Positions 42,430 to 50,476 of a stretch of 64,000 nt of DNA are shown here, one piece after another. The DNA lies in assembly GCF_004365175.1 (NCBI RefSeq), contig NZ_SOCE01000002.1, positions 496,001-560,000 on the forward strand, written 5' to 3'. Source of the DNA: Kribbella voronezhensis. GTDB lineage: Bacteria; Actinomycetota; Actinomycetes; Propionibacteriales; Kribbellaceae. Each line of letters begins with the position of its first letter. The first letter of the stretch is position 1. The position numbers were made by a program, and so were the translations under genes. The notes beneath the pieces were generated by a model that had not been told where the DNA came from, searched no databases, and saw nothing but the letters and a program-made list of their open reading frames with translations.

Positions 42430-43727
42430 GCCACCCGGTGGAGTGGATGGGCTCCGGCCTGGCCGCCACCGCCGACGCCGAGCTGCTGGCAGAGCCACGG
42501 GAAGATGTAGGAGAAGGCTTCCTGGGCGAACTGCCAGTTGTGGGTACCGGGCAGGATCGTCACCTGCGAGACGATGCCGTGCTTCTTTCCGGCGCTGACC
42601 AGTTGGTAGGCCTCTTTGGTGTGTAGCTTCTCGTCGCTGCCGTCCAGGAATCGTCCGGTCAGGGCCGGGTAGCGGCCGTGTCGGGCGATCACCGTCAGTG
42701 GATCGTGCGCGGCGTACGCCGCCGCGGATCCACCGAACAGGTTGGCGATGGTCTGCGCCTTGTCGCCGGTGTTCGGGAAGAGGTCACCGGAGATGTCGAC
42801 GAAGTGCCCGAAGGTGTTCGGGTGCTCGGTGGTCAGGCCGATGGCACAGGTGCCGCCCATCGAGAACCCGGCCACCGCCCACGACCGTGGGTTCCTCGAC
42901 GCCCCGAAGGTGTTGCTGATGTACGCCGGAACATCGCGGAACAGGTGGTCCTCGGCCTGCCCGTGCGGCCCGTTGACGCACTCGGTGTCGTTGCTGAACA
43001 CCGCGGTGGCATCGACGAACACCAGGATCGGCGCGAGGCCGTGATGGCCGGCGGCGTAGGCCTGGGCGGTCTTGACCGCGTCGCCGATCCGGACCCAGTT
43101 CTCCGGCTTCGAATGCTCGGCACCGATCATCTCGACCGCAGGCAGGACCGGGTGGTGCGGGCCACGGAACCACACCGGCGGGAGATAGACGAGTTCCTGG
43201 CGGTGGGTGAACCCGCTCGGCACCGCGGGAATGGTGACCACGACCAGCTCGCCCGAACGAGCACCGGCCGGGTCCGACCGGCCGTTGACCTGCGCCAGCG
43301 AGACCTGGCCGGGAACCTTCTGTCCCTGCAGACCGGCGACGGCGTCATTGACCGTGGGGAAGTAGCCGACGAACTGATTGACTCCGTTGGCACCGACGAC
43401 GGCGGCCAGCACGGCCGCCACCAAGGCGGTCAGCTTCCGCTGCCAGCGGGCGCTGGACCAGCCGACCGCCAGGACGAGGAGCGCACCGAAAGCAACGCTG
43501 AGCCAGATCCAGATCTTCAGCGGGAGTGGATCGGTGATCCCGAGCGCCGGCGAGATCACCCAGGCGGCCAGAATCCCGAACAGCACGGTGGCAGCAGCGA
43601 TGACGGGCACCCGCCGGGTGCGCCAGCGGAAGTCTCGCCAGCCGACGGCCAGGATCAGGGCGAGACCCGCAGCGAACTGCAGAGTCAGCGGAAGCCACCC
43701 GGTCAAGAGCGACACCTCGACAACCAT
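42426..43727 (-). CDS. Membrane-anchored esterase D/Ag85-like hydrolase
   Basis: 433 aa. ATG 43727 chosen because GGAGG lies 5 bases before it (ATG 43739 is the alternative). Four N-terminal membrane segments (to about residue 115) are followed by an alpha/beta-hydrolase domain of the putative-esterase family: nucleophile in AVAGFSMGGTCAI, oxyanion region ELVYLPPVWF, late Asp in DGSDEK and His in LPGTHNW. The family includes mycolyltransferase antigen 85 and feruloyl esterases, so transfer or removal of acyl groups at the cell surface is likely. Last gene behind the regulator and PAP2 genes. Confidence 0.85.
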   Translation of the reverse strand: MVVEVSLLTGWLPLTLQFAAGLALILAVGWRDFRWRTRRVPVIAAATVLFGILAAWVISPALGITDPLPLKIWIWLSVAFGALLVLAVGWSSARWQRKLTALVAAVLAAVVGANGVNQFVGYFPTVNDAVAGLQGQKVPGQVSLAQVNGRSDPAGARSGELVVVTIPAVPSGFTHRQELVYLPPVWFRGPHHPVLPAVEMIGAEHSKPENWVRIGDAVKTAQAYAAGHHGLAPILVFVDATAVFSNDTECVNGPHGQAEDHLFRDVPAYISNTFGASRNPRSWAVAGFSMGGTCAIGLTTEHPNTFGHFVDISGDLFPNTGDKAQTIANLFGGSAAAYAAHDPLTVIARHGRYPALTGRFLDGSDEKLHTKEAYQLVSAGKKHGIVSQVTILPGTHNWQFAQEAFSYIFPWLCQQLGVGGGGQAGAHPLHRVA

Positions 43728-43784
43728 CCATGCCTCCATCGCATCCCAGGATCGCCACCAGGCGGGGACTGTTTCGCCGTTCGC

Positions 43785-44483
43785 TCAACGGATGACGCGC
43801 CCACCAGGTTCCGGCGCCGGACGGGTCAGATAGCCGATGGTGCCGATAATGGTGAGCCAGGTCATAGCGATCAGCCAGCCGGCCAGTACGTCGGTCGCCC
43901 AGTGGTAGCCGAGATAGAGCCGGCTCAGCCCGATGCCCAGGCTGACCAGAACTGCGCCCGCGATCACGGCCGCACGAGCGAGCCGCGCGCGGAGTACGGC
44001 GACCAGCAGGGCTGCGACGGTGCCGAAGAAGACCGCCGAGTTCAGCGTGTGACCCGAGGGGAAGGCGAAGCCGTTGTCCACCGGCCCCAGCACATAGGCG
44101 GTCCCGGGTCGATGCCTGGCGACCAGCAGTTTGAGGCCGTAGGTGAGCGCCGCCGAGCCGGCCATTGCCACCAGCAACAATCCGGGCGCGCGGTACGACC
44201 GGGTCCGGCGCCAGAACAGGAACGCCGCCAGCACGGTGAGCAGGCACAGCACGGGGACGTCACCGATGAAGGTCAAGGCGCGGGCCACGTCGGTCAACGG
44301 TGTGGATCGGAGCCTGAGAACGTCGGTCGTCAGCCGCGGATCGAACGCCGCCAGCCCGTTCGCCTCGTTCGCGCTGTCGGCCAGCGCGCCCACGCCGATG
44401 GTGCCGGCCACCGCCACGGCCACGCCCGCCACCGGTACGGCGTACCGCAGGCGCGGGGTGGTCCGTTCGTTCAGCAGGGTCAT
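43785..44483 (-). CDS. PAP2-family membrane phosphatase
   Basis: 232 aa, six membrane segments. All three acid-phosphatase motifs are present: KLLVARHRP, PSGH, and SRLYLGYHWATD. ATG 44483 follows the regulator's TGA by one base (TGAGATG), so the two are co-translated. Next to UbiA, DprE1 and DprE2 homologues the best guess is the polyprenyl-phosphoryl-5-phosphoribose phosphatase role proposed for Rv3807c, although PAP2 proteins also dephosphorylate undecaprenyl pyrophosphate or phosphatidate. Confidence 0.88.
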   Translation of the reverse strand: MTLLNERTTPRLRYAVPVAGVAVAVAGTIGVGALADSANEANGLAAFDPRLTTDVLRLRSTPLTDVARALTFIGDVPVLCLLTVLAAFLFWRRTRSYRAPGLLLVAMAGSAALTYGLKLLVARHRPGTAYVLGPVDNGFAFPSGHTLNSAVFFGTVAALLVAVLRARLARAAVIAGAVLVSLGIGLSRLYLGYHWATDVLAGWLIAMTWLTIIGTIGYLTRPAPEPGGRVIR

Positions 44484-44484
44484 C

Positions 44485-45162
44485 TCAGCCGCCGTCGGTC
44501 GCCAGCCGGTAGCCCATGCCCCGGACGGTCTCGATCGCGTGACGGCCGAACGGTGCGTCGAGTTTCAGCCGCAGGTAGCGGATGTAGACCTCGACCACGT
44601 TCGGGTCGCCGTCGAAGGCCGGGTCCCAGACACTCTCCAGGATCTCCATCTTGGTCACGGTGTCGCCGCGGTGCCGCATCAGGAACTCCAGCAGCCCGTA
44701 TTCGCGCGGTGTCAGCATCACTTCCCGACCGGCTCGCTCGACCCGCTTGCGAGCCGGATCGAGGGTCAGGTCACCAGCCACCAGTACGACGGGGCGCTCG
44801 GGTCCACCGCGCCGGATCAGGGCCCGCAACCGGGCCACCAGGACGAGGAAGCTGAACGGCTTGGTCAGGTAGTCGTCCGCGCCGAGGTCGAACGCGTCCG
44901 TCTGGTCGTACTCACCGTCCTTGGCCGTCAGCATCAGGACCGGCGTCCAGACGCCCTTGCTGCGCAGCTCCTCGAGCACCTTGTAGCCGTTCAGCTTGGG
45001 CAACATGATGTCGAGCACGATCACATCGAAGCTGCTCTCGCTGGCGGCCCAGATCGCGTCCTCGCCGTCGTGCACGAGTTCCACCACGAATCCGGCGTCG
45101 GTGAGGCCACGGCGGACCGTGTCGGCCAGCCGCACCTCGTCCTCCACCATCAACACCCGCAC
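44485..45162 (-). CDS. OmpR/PhoB-family response regulator
   Basis: 225 aa from GTG 45162. Receiver domain with acidic pocket VEDE, phospho-acceptor Asp51 (IVLDIMLP), Thr in LMLTAKD and Lys in LTKPFS; C-terminal winged helix (LTPREYGLLEFLMRHRG, NVVEVYIRYLRLKLD, IETVRGMGYRL). Its own promoter carries a CTCAGCG direct repeat with an 11-base period, the geometry bound by OmpR/PhoB dimers, so autoregulation is likely. Leads the regulator-PAP2-esterase operon. Confidence 0.94.
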   Translation of the reverse strand: MRVLMVEDEVRLADTVRRGLTDAGFVVELVHDGEDAIWAASESSFDVIVLDIMLPKLNGYKVLEELRSKGVWTPVLMLTAKDGEYDQTDAFDLGADDYLTKPFSFLVLVARLRALIRRGGPERPVVLVAGDLTLDPARKRVERAGREVMLTPREYGLLEFLMRHRGDTVTKMEILESVWDPAFDGDPNVVEVYIRYLRLKLDAPFGRHAIETVRGMGYRLATDGG

Positions 45163-45168
45163 CTGACC

Positions 45169-45201
45169 AGTGTGCCGTCGTCTCGCTGAGAATCCGCTGA
45201 G
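45169..45201 (-). promoter_or_regulatory. CTCAG direct-repeat box and promoter of the regulator gene (site a)
   Basis: Minus strand: CTCAGCG (45201-45195), GATT, CTCAGCG (45190-45184), 9 bases, CACACT (45174-45169), then 6 bases to GTG 45162. Two identical heptamers at an 11-base period replace the -35; the start codon falls at the expected transcription start, so the mRNA should be leaderless. Confidence 0.72.
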
Positions 45202-45241
45202 TACGGGCCGGCACGGCGTGGATCAGCCGTACTGCGGCCGG

Positions 45242-46087
45242 TCAGCGGCGGGCGCGCAGAGTGGCGAAGAGGTCGTCCGTCGGGGTGGTTCGGCCGTGCT
45301 CGACGAACCATTCCCGGCCAAGAACCCGGCGGAACAGGGGAGCAGGCAGTTTGAGCAGAAGGGACAGGGTTCTCGCGCCTTCGTCCGCGCTGGCCTGGCT
45401 CGCGTGCGCCCGCATCGCCGCGCGCTTCGCATCGGCGTACCGGCGGACGTCGATGCGGTGGGTGATCTCGTCGGTCGCGGCGTAGGCGGCGTCGTAGTCC
45501 GACGTACGGACCTCTGGCAGAATGCCCGGTAGTAGCTCGACCAGCCGGATCAACGGCCGGATCGTCGCCCGGTCGATCGTTGCCTCCAGCACCAAAGGTG
45601 TACCGGCCAGCCGTGCGGCGGCCAGGCCGGCTGTGTGGACCTGCCGGTGGTCAGGATGGCCGTACCCGCCGGCCGCGTCGTAGATCGTCAGTGCGTCGGC
45701 GCGTTCCTCCCGCAGGACTGCGGCCAGTGGTGCTGCCACGACGTCCACCGGCAGCCGGCTGAAGGAGTTCGCCGAGGGCTCCTCCGAGCGGGACCACCCG
45801 GAGTCGGGAAAGCCGAACCGCACCACCCGGGCACAGCCGAGGGCGGCGGCTGAGCGGTCCAGTTCGTCGCGGCGACGCTCGGCCAGCCGGCCGTCGGCGC
45901 GGTACCGCCCGGCAGCGAGGCCTGCTTCGCCGTCGGTCGCCACTGCGAGGACCACCCGGTGACCCTCCGCCGCGGCACGAGCCAGCGTGCCGCCGGTCAG
46001 CAACACCTCGTCGTCGGGGTGCGCGTGGAACGACACCAAGCTGTAGGGCACCTGCCGAGGATCGCACGAAGAGCCGATCCGTCCCAT
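45242..46087 (-). CDS. PIG-L-family GlcNAc-type deacetylase
   Basis: 281 aa. Zinc motif SFHAHPDDEVL with the second His ligand in YGHPDHRQVH. These LmbE/PIG-L enzymes remove N-acetyl groups from glycolipids or from thiol-cofactor and antibiotic precursors. The start is uncertain: ATG 46087 has a weak SD and GTG 46051, closer to the conserved domain, is possible. In this setting an envelope glycolipid substrate is attractive, though a mycothiol-type role cannot be excluded. Upstream of and co-directional with the response regulator (79-base gap). Confidence 0.87.
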   Translation of the reverse strand: MGRIGSSCDPRQVPYSLVSFHAHPDDEVLLTGGTLARAAAEGHRVVLAVATDGEAGLAAGRYRADGRLAERRRDELDRSAAALGCARVVRFGFPDSGWSRSEEPSANSFSRLPVDVVAAPLAAVLREERADALTIYDAAGGYGHPDHRQVHTAGLAAARLAGTPLVLEATIDRATIRPLIRLVELLPGILPEVRTSDYDAAYAATDEITHRIDVRRYADAKRAAMRAHASQASADEGARTLSLLLKLPAPLFRRVLGREWFVEHGRTTPTDDLFATLRARR

Positions 46088-46092
46088 CGGCT

Positions 46093-46125
46093 CTCAGCGA
46101 TCTCTCAGTGGCTGCCTTCCACGAT
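46093..46125 (+). promoter_or_regulatory. CTCAG direct-repeat box (site b)
   Basis: CTCAGCG (46093-46099) and CTCAGTG (46104-46110), 11-base period; 9 bases later CACGAT (46120-46125). Drives the flippase-like gene at 46176 and could also influence the divergent deacetylase. Confidence 0.7.
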
Positions 46126-46175
46126 GGGCGCACAGGTCGTCCTTCCAGCAGGCCGGCCCTGACCGAGAAGGCGGC

Positions 46176-47180
46176 ATGACGAAGTCAGCCAGAGCCCGGC
46201 GAGTGACCATCTCGCTCTTCGCCGCGGCGGCGGCGGTGGCCCTTCTCGTGCTGCTGCCCGGCACCGTCGGAACCACGTGGCAGCTGGTCGGCGGATCGCT
46301 CACCCAGGTCTCGCTGCCGGAACTCGCGCTGCTGGGCGTGGTCTGGATGGCGGGGTTGTGTTCGCACTCGTACGTCCTGGCCGCCTCACTGCCCGGCCTG
46401 ACCAAGCGGCGCGGCCTGACCCTGAATCTGAGCGGCAGCGCGGTGTCGAACGTGTTGCCGCTCGGCGGCGCGGTCGGAACCGGGCTGAACTTCGCGATGA
46501 CCCGCCGCTGGGGATTCAGCGCGGGCGCCTTCGCCGGGTTCCTGGCGGTGACGACCTTGGTGAACGTGCTGGCCAAGCTCGGGGTCGTCGCCGTCGCCTT
46601 GGCGCTCAGCCCGGTCCTCGGCAGTACGGCGGCGCTGCCGGCCGGACGCACAGGCCTGCTCCTGCTGCCTGTGCTGGCTGTCCTCGGCCTCGTCGGCTGG
46701 GTTCTCGGCAGGGCACCCGTCGCCGGGCGTGCGGGGCGCGGGCTGGACCGGGTGGTCGGGATGTTCCGGTCCAGCTCTTCGCTCGAGTCGTCCCTGCCCG
46801 AACTGAGGTCGGCGATCCTGGGCGTGGTCCGGCGCGGCTGGCGTCCGCTGAGCCTCGGCATGCTCGCCTACCTCTTCCTCCAGGCCGCCTTGCTGTGGCT
46901 CTGCTTCCAGGTCGTCGGAGCCTCGCTCGGGCTCCCACTGCTGATCACCGGGCTGGCGGTCGAACGACTGCTCACGCTCGTCCCGATCACGCCGGGAGGT
47001 GCCGGTGTCGTCGAGGTCGGCACCATCGCGGCGCTGGTGGCGCTCGGCGGTGACCCACCCCTCGTCACCGCCGGGCTGCTGCTGTTCCGAGGTTTCACCT
47101 ACCTGCTCGAGATTCCGGTCGGCGGTACCACCCTGGCGATCTGGCTGGTGTGGAACCGTCGGCGGCCGGTCGCCGCATGA
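46176..47180 (+). CDS. Flippase-like integral membrane protein (LPG-synthase TM/UPF0104 family)
   Basis: 334 aa, eight or so membrane segments. Family marks: SAVSNVLPLGGAVGTGLNFAMTRRWG in the first half and LVPITPGGAGVVEVG near the C-terminus, the PGGxGxxE motif of YbhN/AglD-type proteins. Related proteins take part in moving or modifying polyprenyl- and phospho-lipids. SD AGAAGG before ATG 46176. First of four overlapping genes (46176-50426) ending with dprE1-dprE2, so a role in presenting polyprenyl-linked sugar across the membrane is proposed. Confidence 0.82.
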   Translation: MTKSARARRVTISLFAAAAAVALLVLLPGTVGTTWQLVGGSLTQVSLPELALLGVVWMAGLCSHSYVLAASLPGLTKRRGLTLNLSGSAVSNVLPLGGAVGTGLNFAMTRRWGFSAGAFAGFLAVTTLVNVLAKLGVVAVALALSPVLGSTAALPAGRTGLLLLPVLAVLGLVGWVLGRAPVAGRAGRGLDRVVGMFRSSSSLESSLPELRSAILGVVRRGWRPLSLGMLAYLFLQAALLWLCFQVVGASLGLPLLITGLAVERLLTLVPITPGGAGVVEVGTIAALVALGGDPPLVTAGLLLFRGFTYLLEIPVGGTTLAIWLVWNRRRPVAA

Positions 47181-48325
47181 GGATCGCCCTGGTCAGCGAC
47201 TGCTACCTGCCCCGCCTCGGCGGTATCGAGCTGCACGTCCACGACCTGGCGGCGCAGCTGCGGCTGGCCGGGAACTCCGTTGCGGTCTTCACCGTCACCG
47301 ATTCGACCGGTCCGGACCAGGGCCCGGTACTGCGCCTGCCGGCGGTCGGCGGCATTCCATTGCCTGAGGCAATCAATGCGCTGCGCCGATCGCTCGGTTC
47401 GGGAATGTACGACGTCGTGCACGCGCACACGTCGTTCTTCTCCCCGCTGGCCTGGAGCGCGGCGCGGATCGCCGCGGCCGCCGGCGTACCGACGATCCTC
47501 ACCCTGCACTCGCTGCCGGCGGCCGGGGGAGTCCTGGCTCCCCGGTTGCTGGCCGGACTCGACGCAAGGCTCGGGCCGCGCATCGTCTGGACGGCCGTCA
47601 GCGAAGTCGTCGCCGACTCGCTCCGGCAGGCCCTGCCGGGGCGCTCGGTCGAGATCCTCCACAACGGCATCGACCCGGCCCCGTGGCGACAGCCGCGGCA
47701 CGCCGGCGGCCCGCCGACTTTGGTCAGCACGATGCGGCTGGTACGCCGCAAGCGGCCCTTCGCGCTGCTCCGGATCCTCGAGGCCGTGCGGTCGGAGTCA
47801 CCGGCGAATCTCCGGGCCGTGATCGTCGGCGACGGTCCGAACGCCCCCGCGCTGGCCCGGGCGGTCGAGCGACGGGGGATGACCGATTGGGTGGAGTTGC
47901 CCGGCCGCCTGCGGCGAGCGGAGATCCAGCGGCTCTACGCGAAGACGGACGTCTTCCTCGCGCCGGCCAGGCTGGAGTCGTTCGGCGTGGCCGCGCTGGA
48001 GGCACGCTGCGCCGGTCTCGCGGTGGTGGCGATGGGTTCGGGTGGCGTCGGCGAGTTCATCCGCCCGGGCGTCGAAGGTTTCTTGGTCGACTCCGACGAA
48101 CAGATGGCCCAGGTCACCGCAGCTCTGCTGACCGACCCGGTGCGGCTTCACCGCATGCAGAACCACAACCGGCGTACGGCGTCCGGCATGGCCTGGCCGA
48201 ACGTGATCGGCAGGCACCTGCACGTGTACGGGCGAGTTGCCCCTCAGCCTGCTCTCAGTGCTCCAGTTCTAGCGTCGAACTCCACGGCCTACGAGAACCT
48301 GCAACCGACGGAGCCCACCCGATGA
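47177..48325 (+). CDS. GT4-family glycosyltransferase
   Basis: 382 aa; ATG 47177 overlaps the preceding stop (ATGA). GT-B fold: N-terminal DCYLPRLGGIELHVHDLA, VVHAHTSFFSPLA, middle ILHNGIDP, MRLVRRKRP, and the nucleotide-sugar site ARLESFGVAALEARCAGLAVVAM (E-x7-E). Uses a nucleotide sugar in the cytoplasm, typically to extend a lipid-linked or polyprenol-linked glycan. Its last 80 bases contain promoter box c for dprE1, and its stop overlaps the dprE1 start. Confidence 0.9.
   Translation: MRIALVSDCYLPRLGGIELHVHDLAAQLRLAGNSVAVFTVTDSTGPDQGPVLRLPAVGGIPLPEAINALRRSLGSGMYDVVHAHTSFFSPLAWSAARIAAAAGVPTILTLHSLPAAGGVLAPRLLAGLDARLGPRIVWTAVSEVVADSLRQALPGRSVEILHNGIDPAPWRQPRHAGGPPTLVSTMRLVRRKRPFALLRILEAVRSESPANLRAVIVGDGPNAPALARAVERRGMTDWVELPGRLRRAEIQRLYAKTDVFLAPARLESFGVAALEARCAGLAVVAMGSGGVGEFIRPGVEGFLVDSDEQMAQVTAALLTDPVRLHRMQNHNRRTASGMAWPNVIGRHLHVYGRVAPQPALSAPVLASNSTAYENLQPTEPTR
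48243..48275 (+). promoter_or_regulatory. CTCAG direct-repeat box inside the GT4 gene (site c)
   Basis: CTCAGCC (48243-48249) and CTCAGTG (48254-48260), then 9 bases, then TAGCGT (48270-48275). It lies in coding sequence of the upstream gene, 47 bases before the dprE1 ATG, giving dprE1-dprE2 an internal promoter. Confidence 0.7.
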
Positions 48326-49704
48326 ACGTGCTCGATCCGGACGAACGCCGGGTGACTGTTTCCGGGTGGGGGCGGACCACCCACCGGCAGTGTCTGGTAC
48401 GGCGGCCGTTGTCGGAGGAGGACGTCGTCCGGGCGGTCCGGCAGGCGCCGCGGTTGACGGTTCGTGGGGCCGGCCTGAGTTACGGAGACGCGGCACTGCC
48501 TGAGCGCGGGACCTTGCTGGACATGACCGCACGACGCAAGGTGCTGTCATTTGACGAGACGACCGGGATCATCGTGGTCGAGTCCGGAGTGACATTGGCC
48601 GACATCGTCCGGGAGGCCATGCCGAAGGGCTGGTTCCCACCGGTCCTCCCCGGTACCGCGGGGGTCACGGTCGGCGGAGCGATCGCCTGCGACGTCCATG
48701 GCAAGAACCATCCAGGCAGTGGTTCCTTCGGACTCCACGTGGTGTGGCTGTCGTTGCTGCGGTCCGACGGCGCGGTTGCCCACCTGTCGCCCGGCGAGGA
48801 CGCCGACGGCTTCTGGGCAACGGTCGGTGGCATGGGCCTGACCGGCGTGATCCTTCGGGCCGCGATCCAGTTGCAGCGCACACAGACCGGCTGGGCCGTC
48901 CGGCGACGTACCCGGACCCACTCGTGGGACGAGACGGTCGAGCTGATGATTGCCTTGCAGGCAAGGCAGGAACTCGATCCCGACCTGCACGTGGTCGCCT
49001 GGCTGGACACCCAGGCGTCCGGTCGACGGTTGGGCCGGGGGATCGTCGACGAGTCCCGCCCGGCGCTGATCACCGACCTTCCGCCGACGGTCGACCTGAT
49101 GCCGAAGCCGGCCGGCGGCGTCGGTCGCCGGGTGGCCAGATCGTTGCCCGGACCAGGTGTCATGTTCGGTGCTTCCATCGCCGCGGCGACCTCGACGCGG
49201 TGGCACCTGACGAAGTCCGAGGAGAAGCGGATCCTGCCGCTGACGACCGCCTTGTGCCCACTCGACCAGGTCCGGTCGTGGCCGGCGGCCTTCGGCCGGA
49301 AGGGGTTGGTCCAGTACCAACTCGTCGTACCGGCGGGTGCGGCACCCACCTTGTTCCAGGTACTCGCGACCTTGATCGGGCGACGGATGGTGCCGGCCCT
49401 GACCACACTGAAGAACCTGGGGTACGGCACGGCCGGACCGTTGTCGTTCCCGATCCCGGGGATGACGCTGGCGGTCGACCTGCCGGCCAGGTGGCTTCAG
49501 AACGGCACCAGCCTGCGAGCCGTGGACGCGATCGTTGCCGATGCCGGCGGCCGGGTCTACCTGGCCAAGGACTCGGTCGCCGACCCAGAGCTGATCCCGC
49601 GGATGTACCCGCGGCTCGAGGCCTGGCGCCGAACCCGGACCAGACTCGACCCCGACCACCGCCTGAACTCGGCCTTGGCCCAGCGACTGCGGCTGCTGAC
49701 GTGA
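48322..49704 (+). CDS. dprE1: Decaprenylphosphoryl-ribose oxidase homologue (DprE1)
   Basis: 460 aa, against 461 in M. tuberculosis. FAD-binding oxidase; VTVGGAIACDVHGKNH is nearly identical to the mycobacterial motif, and GLVQYQLVVP, APLSFPIPG-like GPLSFPIPGM, and YLAKDS follow in order. The catalytic Lys (418 in Mtb) is Lys416. The Cys that benzothiazinones attack (Cys387 in Mtb, NICVDFP) is Ala384 here (TLAVDLP). It oxidises the 2'-OH of polyprenylphosphoryl-ribose to the keto form. Coupled to dprE2 through GTGA. The homology is strong; the exact lipid and sugar in this organism are inferred. Confidence 0.92.
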   Translation: MNVLDPDERRVTVSGWGRTTHRQCLVRRPLSEEDVVRAVRQAPRLTVRGAGLSYGDAALPERGTLLDMTARRKVLSFDETTGIIVVESGVTLADIVREAMPKGWFPPVLPGTAGVTVGGAIACDVHGKNHPGSGSFGLHVVWLSLLRSDGAVAHLSPGEDADGFWATVGGMGLTGVILRAAIQLQRTQTGWAVRRRTRTHSWDETVELMIALQARQELDPDLHVVAWLDTQASGRRLGRGIVDESRPALITDLPPTVDLMPKPAGGVGRRVARSLPGPGVMFGASIAAATSTRWHLTKSEEKRILPLTTALCPLDQVRSWPAAFGRKGLVQYQLVVPAGAAPTLFQVLATLIGRRMVPALTTLKNLGYGTAGPLSFPIPGMTLAVDLPARWLQNGTSLRAVDAIVADAGGRVYLAKDSVADPELIPRMYPRLEAWRRTRTRLDPDHRLNSALAQRLRLLT

Positions 49705-50426
49705 ATCCGGACCTCGGTACCGCCCTGTTGGTCGGAGGTTCGTCGCAGCTCGGCTTCGCGGTGCTGACGGAGTTGCTCGGACCGTCACCGCGCCGGGTGG
49801 TGCTGGCCGGCCGGCCGAGCGAAGGACTCTGGCGCCATGCCGATCAGCTGCGCGACGCGGGGTACCAGGTGTCGACCGCGCAGTACGACGCATCGCACGA
49901 GGCCGCCGGGACCGACGGGCTGCTCGAACATCTCACCGCCGACCACCAACTCGGACTGGTCGTGATCGCGGTCGGCGCGTTGTCGGCGGACTCGTTCGCC
50001 GATGCGCTGGTGGTGAACGGCCTCGCGGTCGCGGTGCTCGTACAGACACTGATCGGGCGGATGAGTGATGCGGGCTCAGGGCAACTGGTGCTGCTCTCGT
50101 CCGCCGCGGCCGCCCGGCCGAGACGGTCCGTCATGGCCTACTCGCTCGGCAAGCAGTTGGCGGACTCGACAGCCTTGCTGCTGGCCCCACAGGCGGCGGC
50201 CGCCGGCGTACGGGTTCTGGTGGTCCGGCCCGGCTTCGTCGCGACGAGGATGACCGAGGGGCTGGACCGGCCGCCGCTGTGGACCACCCCGGCGAAGGTC
50301 GCGAGTCAGGTCGCTCGCGCGATCGCCGGGCATCGCGTCGTGGTCTGGGTGCCGCGATCGATGGCTCTGGTGGTCCGGGTACTGCGGTGGCTGCCGAGTG
50401 CGCTGATTCCGGCCGGCCTGCGCTGA
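49701..50426 (+). CDS. dprE2: Decaprenylphosphoryl-2-keto-pentose reductase homologue (DprE2)
   Basis: 241 aa (254 in M. tuberculosis), GTG 49701 overlapping the dprE1 stop. Short-chain dehydrogenase: cofactor loop LLVGGSSQLG, LSSAAAARP (catalytic Ser), YxxxK as YSLGK, and VVRPGFVATRMTEGL, the stretch most typical of DprE2. It reduces the keto intermediate to the arabino epimer with NAD(P)H, completing the two-step epimerisation. Lower relatedness than DprE1, but the order dprE1-dprE2 supports the call. Confidence 0.88.
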   Translation: MNPDLGTALLVGGSSQLGFAVLTELLGPSPRRVVLAGRPSEGLWRHADQLRDAGYQVSTAQYDASHEAAGTDGLLEHLTADHQLGLVVIAVGALSADSFADALVVNGLAVAVLVQTLIGRMSDAGSGQLVLLSSAAAARPRRSVMAYSLGKQLADSTALLLAPQAAAAGVRVLVVRPGFVATRMTEGLDRPPLWTTPAKVASQVARAIAGHRVVVWVPRSMALVVRVLRWLPSALIPAGLR

Positions 50427-50436
50427 CCGGGGTTCT

Positions 50437-50469
50437 CTCCGGATCCTCTCAGCGATGGATCGTTCTACT
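50437..50469 (+). promoter_or_regulatory. CTCAG direct-repeat box and leaderless promoter (site d)
   Basis: A degenerate CTCCGGA (50437-50443) and a full CTCAGCG (50448-50454) at an 11-base period, 9 bases, TCTACT (50464-50469), then 7 bases to ATG 50477. Weakest of the repeats on the distal half-site, but the spacing is the same as in the others. Confidence 0.6.
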
Positions 50470-50476
50470 GGAAAGC

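Noticed and set aside
45242..46087. Calling the PIG-L protein a mycothiol-pathway deacetylase (MshB)
   Set aside because: The zinc motif is shared by the entire family and the gene lies among envelope genes; the sequence alone does not separate the options.
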